DNA from: Sequoia sempervirens
Lineage: Eukaryota; Streptophyta; Pinopsida; Cupressales; Cupressaceae
Direction: 5' to 3'
DNA length: 64,000 nt
Assembly: GCA_007258455.2 (NCBI GenBank)
Contig: VDFB02358134.1
Location: 216,365,565 to 216,429,564, forward strand
Shown here: one piece after another, positions 10,976 through 20,618 of the stretch
Layout of the letters: every line of letters begins with the position of its first letter
Position numbering within the stretch: the first letter of the stretch is position 1
Notes under the pieces: generated by a model
The model's database searches: none
What the model saw: the letters and a program-made list of their open reading frames with translations, nothing else
Told to the model about the DNA's origin: nothing
Position numbers and translations under genes: made by a program

Positions 10976-11585
10976 GTAAGACAAGCTCAATATGCGGGAA
11001 ATGCCAAAACTATATCTATGAAGAGTATAACTCTAGTCTATGTTTTTGGGATTTTCGTATGCAAAATAAGGAATGTTCTAGAATGACACTAGCCTAAATT
11101 CTAAAGATGCAAAGCCTAATCAAGGTTCTAAAATAATCAATTCTATAAACCCAGGACGAAGGGACCAACTACCTAAAGTCTAATCAAGGTGTCAAGTTAG
11201 TTTAAGTCAAGGAACCAATGTAGGACGAGGATCAAAGACAAGTTGAGTTTCCTAACTAGACTAATGAGCTAGGAGGACTCCCTGTAGGACAAAGGATAAG
11301 CTAATAAAACTAAGTTCAATGATAGATTTTGTTGACACTATGACTTTTCTAGAGTGTAGATGGTGGACTAATCCTAAAGTTTGTAAAAGTGACCTTTCTA
11401 GAAGTTATGAAGCTAAACTCTGAATTACGATAACTATGGTAATGACTAAATGAACCTAAAGGATGCAAAATTGAGCAAATCGTTTTAGGTTTCTGTTCAA
11501 GGACTGTTTGTGTAAAGACAACTGAAACTGGTATAATTGTGTTGACTGGACAGTGACTGTAAATTCTAGTTTTCTAATAATCAGA

Positions 11586-11875
11586 CAAATGCGTCGCAGA
11601 ATTTCACAGATGCAGTCAAGTTTACCAGTTGCGATTTTCCAGTGATCAATTGCATTTCTCTAGTAAAGTTCAATGTGTGACTCTGATAGATGTGGTTAAC
11701 CTTCTAACAGATGCGACTCTAACTGACCGATACGACTCAAAGTTAAACAAATGCGACTCAAAGTCTAACAGATGCGGCTCAAAGTTAAACAGATGCGACT
11801 CGTAATAACAGATGTGACTCAAAGTTTAATAGATGCGACTCTAAAAATCAATTGCGACCTTTTGGTGAACAGTTG
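11586..11875. repeat. Array of about 15 units of 20 bp, each opening with CANNTG then CG
   Basis: CANNTG hexamers (CAGATG, CAAATG, CAATTG, CAGTTG) start at 11586, 11607, 11626, 11647, 11708, 11748, 11769, 11790, 11809, 11849 and 11870, and intervals are 19-21 bp or small multiples. Gaps are filled by one-base variants such as TAGATG at 11830. Most are followed by CG and then ACTC(AAAGTTAAA). Confidence 0.85.
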
Positions 11876-11879
11876 CGAC

Positions 11880-12905
11880 TATTGTGAATTTTTAGTGACA
11901 TAAGATTTAAAACCAACTCTATTTTTCATGATCAAATTCTGGAAAACAAGAACAATCATAAGACAAAGTGTTTTCAGTTTGATTCAGGACTCTAAGAACT
12001 TTTAAGTTGACAACAAACAAGCACATCCTAATAGGCCAAAGGCCTATGGTTTGTATTCTTGGTATAGCCCACCCAAATACCCCGAATTGGTGATAAACAC
12101 CTTTCCTTCTTGAGAGCAGATAGCTTAGAAATTTGGTGGCATTGGCTCCCCTCCACGGCTCATTAACATCTTTTGAGCACACCAATTTCGAATTCTTTGG
12201 GAAATGACCTCCCAAGAACTACTATCTCTACTCAAGGGGATCAATAGTGAGTAATCTTCAAGCATGATACTGTACCCTGCACTATACCAAGCAATAGCCA
12301 ATAGAACGATTGGTCTCTAAAACAAAAGGTGTTTAGTACAGGCATTCCATTTGTGGGGCATGATCCATGCGGCAAGAGTCCCCTTTTGGATCCATCTTGT
12401 CGGAACCACACTTGTGATTCTTGGGGTTTCCCCAAGAACCCACTTTTATATACCGGTTAGAAGTCCCTCAGGTTCAGGGTGCTACCGGTCTGAGTCGTCC
12501 TGGGGTGAGTACTTTTTCCCACCAGAACAGGCCCAAGTTCTAAAGTTGGTAACTATTTCTCTTACACCCAGGATCACACGAATGTGCAAGGGGAGAGGAT
12601 ACTTCAATGTACCAAATCGTGAGGGTAATACACAATTGTGCTTTCATACCAAACACAGTAAACACTCATTAATTTTAATCCAAATGAAAGATTTGCTATG
12701 CTACCAAACAATTTGTTTCAATAAATTAACTAGGGTCTTCGACAAATGTCCTGTAGAAAAATTCATTAGTAGTTTCCAATATCGTCTTTGTCAATCGTCC
12801 TGCAAAAACTTGTTAACTTCCAAAAGGCCACACGCTGAAAATCAGATATTAGTAACACACAAATTAATTGATAATTTTAGATTTTTGAAAATAGAAATAA
12901 AGGTT
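11880..12905. other. Unassigned segment interrupting the leader repeat array
   Basis: Higher GC than its flanks and without the 20-bp periodicity. On the minus strand it has a TATA-like TATATAAAAG (12443-12452), followed at once by a perfect hairpin (12418-12438) and a short ORF starting MDPKGDSCRMDH. On plus, ACCGGT occurs twice (near 12453 and 12484). No transposon termini or protein family are recognised. It may be an inserted noncoding element or an original part of the leader. Confidence 0.4.
12418..12438. other. Perfect hairpin, 9-bp stem and 3-nt loop
   Basis: TTCTTGGGG, then TTT, then CCCCAAGAA: an exact inverted repeat, located just downstream (minus strand) of a TATA-like motif in the leader of element A. 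Confidence 0.9.
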
Positions 12906-12911
12906 ACCACT

Positions 12912-13088
12912 TAATTGCATCGATGTGTTACCAGTTAGATGTGTCGATATTCTCTTCAATTGCGTCTCGGTATTGACCAGTCAATTGTGATTCAGGATTC
13001 TTCAGATGCATCATGGGTTTTCAGATGTGGCGTTTTGGGTTTCAGATGCGGTTCAGGAAATCAATTGCGTCGCTTCGTCAAACTGATG
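12912..13088. repeat. Second block of the 20-bp CANNTG array, about 9 units
   Basis: CANNTG or one-base variants start at 12912, 12936, 12957, 12982, 13003, 13022, 13043, 13062 and 13083, spaced 19-25 bp. The units alternate between AATTGCG and AGATGYG openings, as in the first block. It lies directly downstream of the primer site. Confidence 0.8.
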
Positions 13089-13151
13089 TGTCATTCCATA
13101 CGAAAAACCTACAAAAAATAAAATAAAATTCTACGAATACGTGAAGATGAT

Positions 13152-13172
13152 GTCTTCACGTCGGGTTCACCA
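13152..13172 (-). promoter_or_regulatory. Primer-binding site of element A
   Basis: Read on minus: the LTR ends ...GGCATTACA, then TT, then TGGTGAACCCGACGTGAAG. It is matched at the same place by TGGTGAGCCTGATGTGAACC in element C and TGGTGAACCTGACC in element G. It is not the initiator-Met type (TGGTATCAGAG). I cannot assign the tRNA from memory. Confidence 0.75.
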
Positions 13173-13174
13173 AA

Positions 13175-14396
13175 TGTAATGCCAAGAAAGTGCACAAGAC
13201 AAGAGATTAGAGAAAACATGCAATACAAATCTAAATGCAAATCTAATGTTAAGCAACAAAGAACAAAGGAAAGTAAAAACGTAATTAAAACTGAAACAAT
13301 CTCACCAATTTCAAACGTATCTCCATGATTCATCTCGATTGCCCTTCTCCATTTTTCTTGTGTAGTATAATTGCCCTCATATTTCTCGTAAGTTCGTGCA
13401 AGTATAGCCTATGATAAAGATTAGCAAAAAATCGAAGATTCAAGAATAAGTGCTCTCAAAAGTCATAAGATTTCATGAGAGAGATCAGAATGAAGAATGA
13501 CAGATCAATTTATAGAAAATTGATTATTCGAATGACAGGCCAGGATTGAAAGATTAACAGATGGTTGAGATTGACTGATTAATCATGCATTCTGATAACT
13601 GGCAGTGGTGACATGAGTGATACAAATTAGAAATAGAATTAAAGATTAAATAAATGATTTAATCTTCCAGTTTGGTATTCAAAAATAGAAGAATTATCTT
13701 TGCATGACAAAGATAAAGATTGATTAAATCAACTCCTTGTTTGAATGCACGCACAAAGTTTAATTAATTAAATATGAATATTTAATTAATTTGCATGTAC
13801 ACGCAAATGAGTTAGAGCTAGACGATTGAATGATTTGACGAAGAGATTACTCGAGAATGCCACTCAGACATTAAAGCAAGAGTTAACTGAGTGATTAAAA
13901 TAGATCTTTGAGTCGAGTAAAAGTGAATACTTAGATAACTCACATAATTATCTAAATATAGAGGAATGCGTTAAAATAGAATTAGTGAATTAAATAATTC
14001 ATTTAATTCAAGATTTGATATTTGAAGAATAATTAAATAAATAAGATTTATTTAATTAAGTAACGAAGGGATTTAAATGAATAATTAAATAAATAAAGAA
14101 TTTATTTAATTATAGTTGAAGTATGATAAAGAGTAAATTAAATAAGAATTTATTTAATTTAACAAGAATGATACGGTTAATTAGTAACATAATTAAATAA
14201 AAAATGTTTATTTAATTAATCAGATAGAATAAAGAAAAGTGTGAATTAATTAAATAATTAAGATTATTTAATTAATAGAAGAATTAACAAAAGATGAATT
14301 AATTAACTAATTAAGATTATTTAATCATGACTATGAAGAATAGGAATTATGAAGAATATTGAAGTCGCAGGCCTAAACCAAATTTCAGTGTCTACA
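13175..14396 (-). repeat. 5' LTR of element A, 1222 bp
   Basis: Minus strand starts TGTAGACACTGAAATTTGG and ends CTTGGCATTACA, so it has TG...CA ends. The outer end abuts coding sequence of element B, and the inner end abuts the primer site. A core promoter candidate TATAAATT lies on minus at 13507-13514. The U3 side holds an array of AT palindromes. The partner LTR is not in the window, so the length rests on the two termini only. Confidence 0.75.
13990..14325. repeat. Seven AT-rich palindromes at about 50-bp spacing in the LTR of element A
   Basis: Each unit is an inverted pair of the type AATTAAATAA...TTATTTAATT. Positions are about 13991-14008, 14031-14057, 14083-14111, 14135-14160, 14191-14218, 14244-14276 and 14297-14325. 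The linkers between them are unrelated to one another, unlike a plain tandem repeat. Confidence 0.8.
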
Positions 14397-14429
14397 AACC
14401 TCATTCTATCTGTCAGCCAACAACCCTTT

Positions 14430-14870
14430 GATTCAGGTTCATTTATCAGGACAAGCTCTGGTTGCTCCCCTGCGGTGGGTATCTCCTTGTCCTACGCCAT
14501 GTATTCGCACAGTCCTCTTCCTCTAATAGTTTTAGTAGGTTTGACCTCAACATCATATTCAAGGATCTTGATGATCCAATTAGCTCTTTTTTATGTGATC
14601 TCCCCTTCCATGATATATTCGCGCACACTGGAATGTGCGACATAAACAAACACCTTGTTGCAGGAAATTAAATGGCAAAACTTTTTAAGTCCCTTCACTA
14701 TTGCAAAGGCCTGCCTTTCAATGAAATTATAATTCTCCTCATATTCCTTTAGTGTCTGGGAGTAGAACGCCACTGGATGTTCTCCCTTTCCTTCATCATC
14801 TTTTTGGGTTAGGACAATAGCGATACTAGACTTGCTACTGAATGCATACATTACAAAATCCTTAGATAAA
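14430..14870 (-). pseudogene. Element B RT-associated RNase H and tether
   Basis: The frame 14591-14851 reads FSSKSSIAIVLTQKDDEGKG, then PVAFYSQTLKEYEENYNFIE and AIVKGLKKFCHLI, the RNase H that normally trails gypsy RT. After a stop the next part reads RANWIIKILEYDVEVKPTKT, then IRGRGLCEYMA, the known link to integrase in plant elements. Coding ends at the junction with A's LTR. The first catalytic Asp region (near 14851) reads FSSKSS where D is expected (for example ASDKA or VDASN), which is further evidence of decay. Confidence 0.8.
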
Positions 14871-14956
14871 TCTAGATTAACTAGTACCGAAGTTGTCGAA
14901 ATAGCTTCCTTGACCTTTCCAAAGGCATCTCAAGCTTCGGTCATCCACTTGAATGC

Positions 14957-15720
14957 CTAATCCTTCTTAACCATCAGGGTGATCGGCTTAATTATTCCTG
15001 GAAAGTCATAATTGCTAACAAAATTTACTTTGCCTAGGAAAGACTGAACACCTTTCTTATTCACCAGAAGGGGGAGTTCCTTGATAGCTTTTACTCGTTC
15101 AGGGTCGATTGAAATTCCTTCTTTAGACACCACACATCCTAACAGCTTTCCTTGCAGTACTTTGAATACGCATTTTTTTGGATTTAGGGAAACCTTGAAC
15201 TCTTGACACTTTTGAAAAACTATTTCTAAGTGGTCAAAATGATCATCCTTAGATTTAGAAAACATAGTAAGATCATCTAAGTAAATTAGAATAAACTTAT
15301 TGATTAGTTCGCTGAATGCGATGTCCATCGCCCATTGGAATGTTGCCCCTGTATTGGATAAACCAAAAGGAATTTTAGCAAATGCAAATGTTCCCCACTT
15401 TGTGGTGAACGTAGTCTTGTGTTGATCCTCTTCCTTAACTCCAATCTGATTGTAGCCGGAGAAACCATCCAACAGAGAAAACATTTCCGATCCTGCAACT
15501 GTTTGTAGGATTGACTCCATTAAAGGCAGCAGATAATGGTCCTTCAAGGATGCTCTATTTAGGTCTCGAAAGTCCACACACAAATGGATATCTACATTCT
15601 TCTTTCAGACCAGGACCAGATTCGATACCCAAGTACTATGCTTGATTGCGAAGATAATGCACGACTCAATGAGCTTAGTTAGCTCTTGCACCATTAGCAC
15701 TTCAATTTTAGGGTTTACTA
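14957..15720 (-). pseudogene. Element B reverse transcriptase
   Basis: The intact stretch 14957-15583 starts at MCVDFRDLNRASLKDHYLLP and includes the palm motif LLDGFSGYNQIGVKEEDQHK. It also carries the WGTFAFAKIPFGLSNTGATF block, the active site LIYLDDLTMF (intact YLDD) and the primer-grip and thumb region down to LGKVNFVSNYDFPGI. Upstream, through stops, LIESCIIFAIKHSTWVSNLV gives the RT N-terminus. The length of the core is normal for the family. It synthesises element cDNA. Compared with element A this RT belongs to a different subgroup by sequence (YLDDLTMFSK versus YVDDLIVKSK). Confidence 0.92.
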
Positions 15721-16234
15721 GCCTCTATTTTTGTCAAACTAGTTTTGCACCTTCTATTAGCTCGATCATGTGTTGAATGATATCAAGATCATACCCCTCT
15801 AGATCATCATAGGACTAGGCCACTACTACATATTTTTCATAGAAATTGATGAGTCTTTCTTTATCATGGTGCGAGACATTTTTCCCAACTCAAAGATTCC
15901 TGCCATCTGCAAACTGAAGGTTCACATATCACTTGTGTCTGCTACGAACTTCCATCTATCAATTCTTGCGTCATCACAATCGAAAAAAAATTTGAGAGTA
16001 ACCAATCCTTTCGAAAGCTTGTTAGATTTTAGTTGCATAATTTGTCCTTCATAAGCATCGACAATCTTTGGTTGAAGTTGATCGAAAAATTCCCCTGATT
16101 GTTGGATGAATGAGGTGATGTGTTCATCAGTTTCAAAAACTTGCCAACTCTGATCATTGTTGGGAATCCCTGGTTAGACCAATACTTGTACTGAATGTTC
16201 GTTATGTATAAGGTTAGAGGCAGGATCAAACTAA

Positions 16235-16953
16235 GCAGCAATCACGGCCATGCAATCTGCATCGCTATTTTGTCCTTGAGGAATAGTCTGGATGTTGAAG
16301 GCTTCAAAACCCTCAACCAAGTCCTAGACTCGGTGCTGATAGGATCTCATGCAGACATTCTTTGTCGTAGAAATTCCTTGGACTTGGTTGACTACTAGTT
16401 CAGAATCTCTGAATACCATTAATTGCTTTATGCCCATTCATTCCGCAAGGCTTAAACCTTGAACTAATCCTTCATATTCAGCCTCATTGTTTGAGCAGGT
16501 GAAATGAAAACGGAAAGACCTTAACAATTTTTCATTTTGTGGGGATATTAGATATATCCCCACTCCAGCACCAACTTTTCTTCTTGCTCCGTCAAAGTAT
16601 AGCACCCATAGCTCATTTTCTTGGCTACCTTCAGACTCTTTGGCAACCTTTGGGAGCACTTGGTCCTCATCATATATTACGTAGGTGCCCAATCCTATAG
16701 CATGATAATTTCCAAAAGGATCATTGTCCATGTGTTCACTCAAAAAAGCCTCTTCTTCGTCATTTCGGTCTCCGCTCACCCTTTCTTCCTCCAGTAATTC
16801 AACATAATACATTTCTTGTTTGGTGATAGAGGTATGTGAGGCTTCAAAATTGATCGGGGCTTCATCTGCTACATGTTCAGAATACAAAGTCTCTGATTCT
16901 ATCTTCATTTTTGTGTCATGCTTGGTTTTGAGAATGAGATGTGACCAATCCAA
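16235..16953 (-). pseudogene. Element B second RNase H, located between protease and RT
   Basis: The frame 16438-16953 has about 90 residues of linker and then RNase H: WVLYFDGARRKVGAGVGIYL, FTCSNNEAEYEGLVQGLSLA. The domain continues after a stop with MGIKQLMVFRDSELVVNQVQ and ends with SDADCMAVIAA near 16235. All four acidic positions are present (D of YFDG, E of AEYEGL, D of RDSEL, D of DADCMA). It lies upstream of RT, whereas element A has the same domain downstream. The region between it and the RT (15720-16235) holds a decayed linker with stops and no recognised domain. Confidence 0.88.
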
Positions 16954-17409
16954 GGACAGGTATCCACCAACCTTTGAAGTAAATTCTCAGGATGGGAAGA
17001 GACCACACATAGGAGGAACATCTATGATCACAGTGTCTTGCAGCATCGTGATACTAGGGCAAGCAAATAGAGTTAAAGGAAGTGCTTTGATGACACCTAC
17101 GGTTTCAACTTTGTTCCCATCAAGCTGCATTACCCCACTTTTCATAGGTTTGTAGCTAAGTCCTAAAGCTTCGGCTATCTGTTTAGGCATAACCATAGTG
17201 CTAGCACCAGAATCAATCATAGCATTGTGCAATAACTTCTTTCCTATAATAAGAGTCAAGAAGAAGGGTTGGGGTTTTAGCTTATCTCTAACCTCAACAG
17301 GGGATTCCTTTATATTGTTTGTAAAGACTTTAGCCGACAATATCTGATTAACAACCTTTGCACTGGAAAATAGCTCTTTTGGTGCCGTGTTGACCTCTTC
17401 TTGAAGCAC
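16890..17409 (-). pseudogene. Element B aspartic protease
   Basis: Frame 16987-17409 contains LTLIIGKKLLHNAMIDSGAS, with an intact DSG active site, followed by MPKQIAEALGLSYKP and a second strand VIIDVPPMCGLFPS. A single TGA at 16986-16988 interrupts the conserved follow-on EFTSKVGGYLSMDWSHLIL. That change is consistent with CGA to TGA. The protease directly precedes the RNase H. It would process the polyprotein. Confidence 0.88.
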
Positions 17410-17412
17410 CTT

Positions 17413-17990
17413 CTATAATAGCGTCTTTTGCTCTGGGATAGCTAGAATGTCCCATAAGGACACATTAGTGAACGACCTTTTCAATTGTTCTACCACATTA
17501 AAAGGTGACAAACTCAGAGGTTTTTGCTCCTTGGTTCTTGCTGTAATAATTTCCTTCCATGGTTGAGATGGTGACGGGGCGGTAGAAGTGCCAGGAATTT
17601 GATCAAAAGCACCTTTGAGTTGCGAGCTAGCTGGATGCAGAACAACTGACTCGCTGGTGAATCTTCTCTTTGAGCACATGTTATAATCATATTGCACTTG
17701 CAGTGTTTTGGGTATGAACGCGTCATTAGCAAACACCGTTTCTTCTTCCTTCATCCAGGAGATAAGCACGTGATCAGGAGCAATATCATATTCTTGTTCT
17801 AAAGACATTCCTTCCATTTGCACGGTAAGAACTACACTCTCCATTTGTGGTGAGACATATATATAACCTCTGTGATCTGTTTTCGTGCCTTGGCTACATT
17901 GCTCCACCACCTTTTGTTGCAAGTTTCCACACGACCAGTTCTGGGGCATATGCACATCGCTACAAGGGAAGCACCACAGATTGGTATCAT
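17413..17990 (-). pseudogene. Element B gag C-terminal region with zinc-knuckle-like motif
   Basis: On the minus strand CFPCSDVHMPQNWSC (near 17970-17925) has CX2CX3HX6C spacing and resembles a nucleocapsid zinc knuckle with a lengthened last interval. It is followed by a linker to SPFNVVEQLKRSFTNVSLWD and ILAIPEQKTLL. This matches the motif that precedes protease in Tat elements (compare TPAQISILELL in A). A stop separates this from the protease frame. Confidence 0.65.
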
Positions 17991-18139
17991 CAAAAAGGTT
18001 GTTCTACCCTACGGTTAATTCCCTACTTGAGCTTGGCAATGCGCTCGTCAGTGGAGTAGGCACCGACACCATTTGGTTGGCAGTCAGAGCTGGTGGATTA
18101 GTGTGAGGCATGCCCTGGTATTGATTTTTCTGGTATGAG

Positions 18140-18990
18140 GACTACCCACCTTAATAGTTTTGGTATGCAGGCATCAGAGGTGTTGATTGGTTCCACTTAA
18201 GAGTGGTTATATCATTTTCCATAGTTCACAACATCTCTTTGAGGTCGCTCATTTCATTCTTGGAAGAACTTGATGTAGAGGCTACATTTTGTGGGGTTGT
18301 TGCATATGTGTACATCGACTGGGCAATTACAGTCGCGCTAGTTGAAGCAACTTCTTGTGCGAGGATCGATATTTTAGGAAATATCGGCATAATAGGTCAA
18401 GGAGGCAATTTTCTGCAATCTATTAAATGATTCTCGGCTTTGACAGTGACACCGTAAGCATCTGGTAGAGTAGCTCCTCCCAAAGACTTGATCATCACGA
18501 AAATTTCAGAATTGATGGACTTTAGATAAAATATGAACGCCAATTCGAGAGTCCAGCATTTAGTAACAGAAATCCTCTGCCAATTTGTGTGAAATAAGGC
18601 ATTAAATTTCATCAGAGCCTCCTAGGGGCTCATTTTATGATAGATAGTTGATAATACAGTGAAGAACGATCTTCGTCATTTGAGAACCTCTCATAGAATG
18701 GATCTATGAGCTTGTCCCAGGTGCGAATAGTATTAGGTGACAGTGTTTGGTACTAATCCAGCGCCTAGCCTTTAAAAGACATGGCGAGAAGCCTCAAAGC
18801 TACATTCTACACTGTAATCCCGTGTACCAGACACATGTCTGCCACATCCTACAAATTTTTTGTTGGTGTTCTTGAGCCCTCTCTGATAAACTTGGGTATA
18901 GCTTTTATGGCTGAAACAAGGATAGCGCCCTAGGCAGCGGGTGCTACCAAGGCTACTAGGGGACTTCCAACGTCCCATGCCATGTAATTT
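18140..18990 (-). pseudogene. Element B gag capsid core, heavily decayed
   Basis: Across several stops the minus strand reads ALRLLAMSFKG, then YQTLSPNTIRTWDKLIDPFY and ERFSNDEDRSSLYYQLSIIK. This is the length-conserved core of plant gypsy gag (usually ALxWY.LL...TW.EL...F...F.). Downstream parts (LMPYFTQIGRGFLLLNAGLS) are out of recognisable frame. Only the domain type and order are supported. From 18991 to 19173 I see only a short leader. Confidence 0.6.
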
Positions 18991-19173
18991 ATGTTGGCAG
19001 CCAGCAACATGGTGAGAGGAATGGGTGGCGGGAATGGAATGGTTACCAACTAATTTGTGACTCGCACTGTTCCCAGTGGAGGTACTATTAAACTCGGTTT
19101 GCCTGCGGTTTGGGATCTAGTTATAGGTCGATAGCTCATACACCCTTCTAAAACGCAAATTCATTTAAGCTAT

Positions 19174-19191
19174 GTCCCACTGGGTGTGCCA
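19174..19191 (-). promoter_or_regulatory. Candidate primer-binding site of element B
   Basis: Minus strand TGGCACACCCAGTGGGAC, 17 nt from the nearest possible LTR end (TG at 19209 on plus). The site is not the same as in A, C and G. Confidence 0.55.
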
Positions 19192-19208
19192 GAAAAAGAA
19201 CAAACTAT

Positions 19209-20617
19209 TGACACCAAAATTTGATGAGGTAACAGTGTCTTATGGGAAACTTAGTTTATGGGGGACCTTTTGCGCTAAACTAAGTGACCTATAAGTTTTT
19301 AGAGAAGCCAACTTCTTCTGTAATGGGGGTTTGAAAGGGAAAAGGAAATAGATATAATAAAATAAAGTCCAACCTAAGGCAATGCGCCAAAACTTAATGA
19401 TAGACACAATAAATCATAGATCTAAGGGCCTGAATGGTGTTTGTAGTGTTCCAGAAAATTAGAAATTGAAAATTACAGCATAGACAATCCATTCATTGAC
19501 ATAAAATAATATTGCATACATCCCTACTGCCAAGAAGAGTCATTAGACATGGTCTAGGTCAGCAAAGTTGTATTTAACATATATAGAAGTTCTCAAATGA
19601 AATGTCTAAACAATAAAAGACACAATTTACAGTTTGATTAAATAGCATGAAAAAATAGAAAGGCTAAACAATTGGCACAGTCTAAGAGTCTTTGCGATAA
19701 AATCAAATAGCAAAAAAAAGGCCTGGCGTCTTTAACCGAAAACCAGTGTTTCTCCCAAATTCTGGACCCTTTTCTCACAATAGAGAAAAGTATATATAGC
19801 ATGAAAAACCCCACCGCTTCGGAGAGCAGCAACAGAAAAGATTTTGCAATCCCCTAACAATGATGCAAGAATCAGAATATTCCCAAAACCATTACAACAG
19901 AATCGATCTGGAACCAAGGATCCGGTCACCCTAGGCACAGGTGCATCCTTTGCAAATGATGGCAGTGGTACTGGCAAGGCCTAATCAGACAAGTCTCACC
20001 ATCCTATGCAAACAATTATGACACGCAGTGGCCAATAGCATCATTAGGCTCGTCTGGTCTATCACCCGAATATGAGATCCGCTCGCTAGGCACATGGTAG
20101 CCTTTCACTGTCTGTATAAACCCCCCTCTTTCGCCGCTGAGGACTTGCGTCAATGCTACACATGTTGAATGGACAGAGCACTTCATCAATAATGGAGGGA
20201 ACAATCACCAGCCGAGTGCAAAAGAGATGCATGGCAGCATTTCGCTGCTCACGGTTGTTACTTCATCTCTATGCTAAAAGATTTGTGAATAACATACACG
20301 TAGCAAGAGTACACCATAGATAGCAACTGTGGGGCCTGCCAAAATTTTTTTGGAATGAGAGCTTCGTGGCACCCGAGCAGAGCCTGATGAGGTAGCAAGA
20401 AAGCATGATCAAAAGTATTCCACAGTCGCAACATATGGAAACATAGCGGAGTTTCCTAGGATGCGAAAGGAATGCAGAGACTCGGGGTTGCAAGGAGTAG
20501 ACACGTGGAGCAGGAGAGCAGAACCTAGATAAAAGGCCGAGTTGACTACTTGCGATACACGGGTCGACACATAGAGGAAAATACACCTGAAGGTACCTAG
20601 TTAAATATTTATTAACA
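19209..20617 (-). repeat. 5' LTR of element B, about 1409 bp
   Basis: Minus strand starts TGTTAATAAATATTTAAC, directly adjoining the interrupted copia gene at 20618, and ends ...TTTTGGTGTCA. A TATA box (CTATATATAC on minus, 19791-19798) gives a probable U3/R promoter. The short plus and minus ORFs within it are chance. The inner end is less certain than the outer end. Confidence 0.65.
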
Positions 20618-20618
20618 G

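Larger units (their letters stand above)
10976..13151 (-). other. Leader of element A between primer site and gag
   Basis: No conserved coding sequence. It contains two blocks of a 20-bp repeat (11586-11875 and 12912-13088) and, between them, about 1 kb of different sequence (11880-12905) that may be a separate insertion. From 10980 to 11580 I see only AT-rich sequence with loose CTAAAGTCTAATCAAGGT-like echoes. Leaders of 2 kb or more are known in Tat-lineage elements. Confidence 0.6.
1..14396 (-). mobile_element. Element A: Ty3/gypsy Tat-type LTR retrotransposon, 3' LTR off the left edge
   Basis: Read on the minus strand, the order is 5' LTR (13175-14396), primer site, 2.2-kb leader, gag, protease, G-patch, RT, RNase H, second RNase H, integrase (stop at 3251), a 2.5-kb noncoding stretch, and a plus-strand ORF that runs off the window. 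Dual RNase H and a G-patch after the protease are known Tat-lineage features. No copy of the LTR occurs left of the integrase, and element C shows that an antisense ORF can sit between pol and the 3' LTR. I therefore infer that A's 3' LTR lies beyond base 1. The right boundary is set by the TGTAGACAC start (minus strand) abutting RNase H-tether coding sequence of element B. Coding is decayed by stops and frameshifts. Confidence 0.85.
14397..20617 (-). mobile_element. Element B: gypsy Tat-like retrotransposon with RNase H upstream of RT, cut by element A
   Basis: Minus-strand order from the right: LTR (19209-20617), primer site, gag, protease, second RNase H, RT, RT-associated RNase H. The sequence stops at 14397, in the tether after the RNase H, exactly where the LTR of element A begins. 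Integrase and 3' LTR are therefore expected beyond A, outside the window. The right boundary abuts coding sequence of copia element E mid-gene, so B is itself an insertion into E. Decay is by many single stops. Confidence 0.85.

Noticed and set aside
11919..12215. 98-codon minus-strand ORF in the leader of element A
   Set aside because: No ATG at its start, no recognised domain, and located in a noncoding leader.
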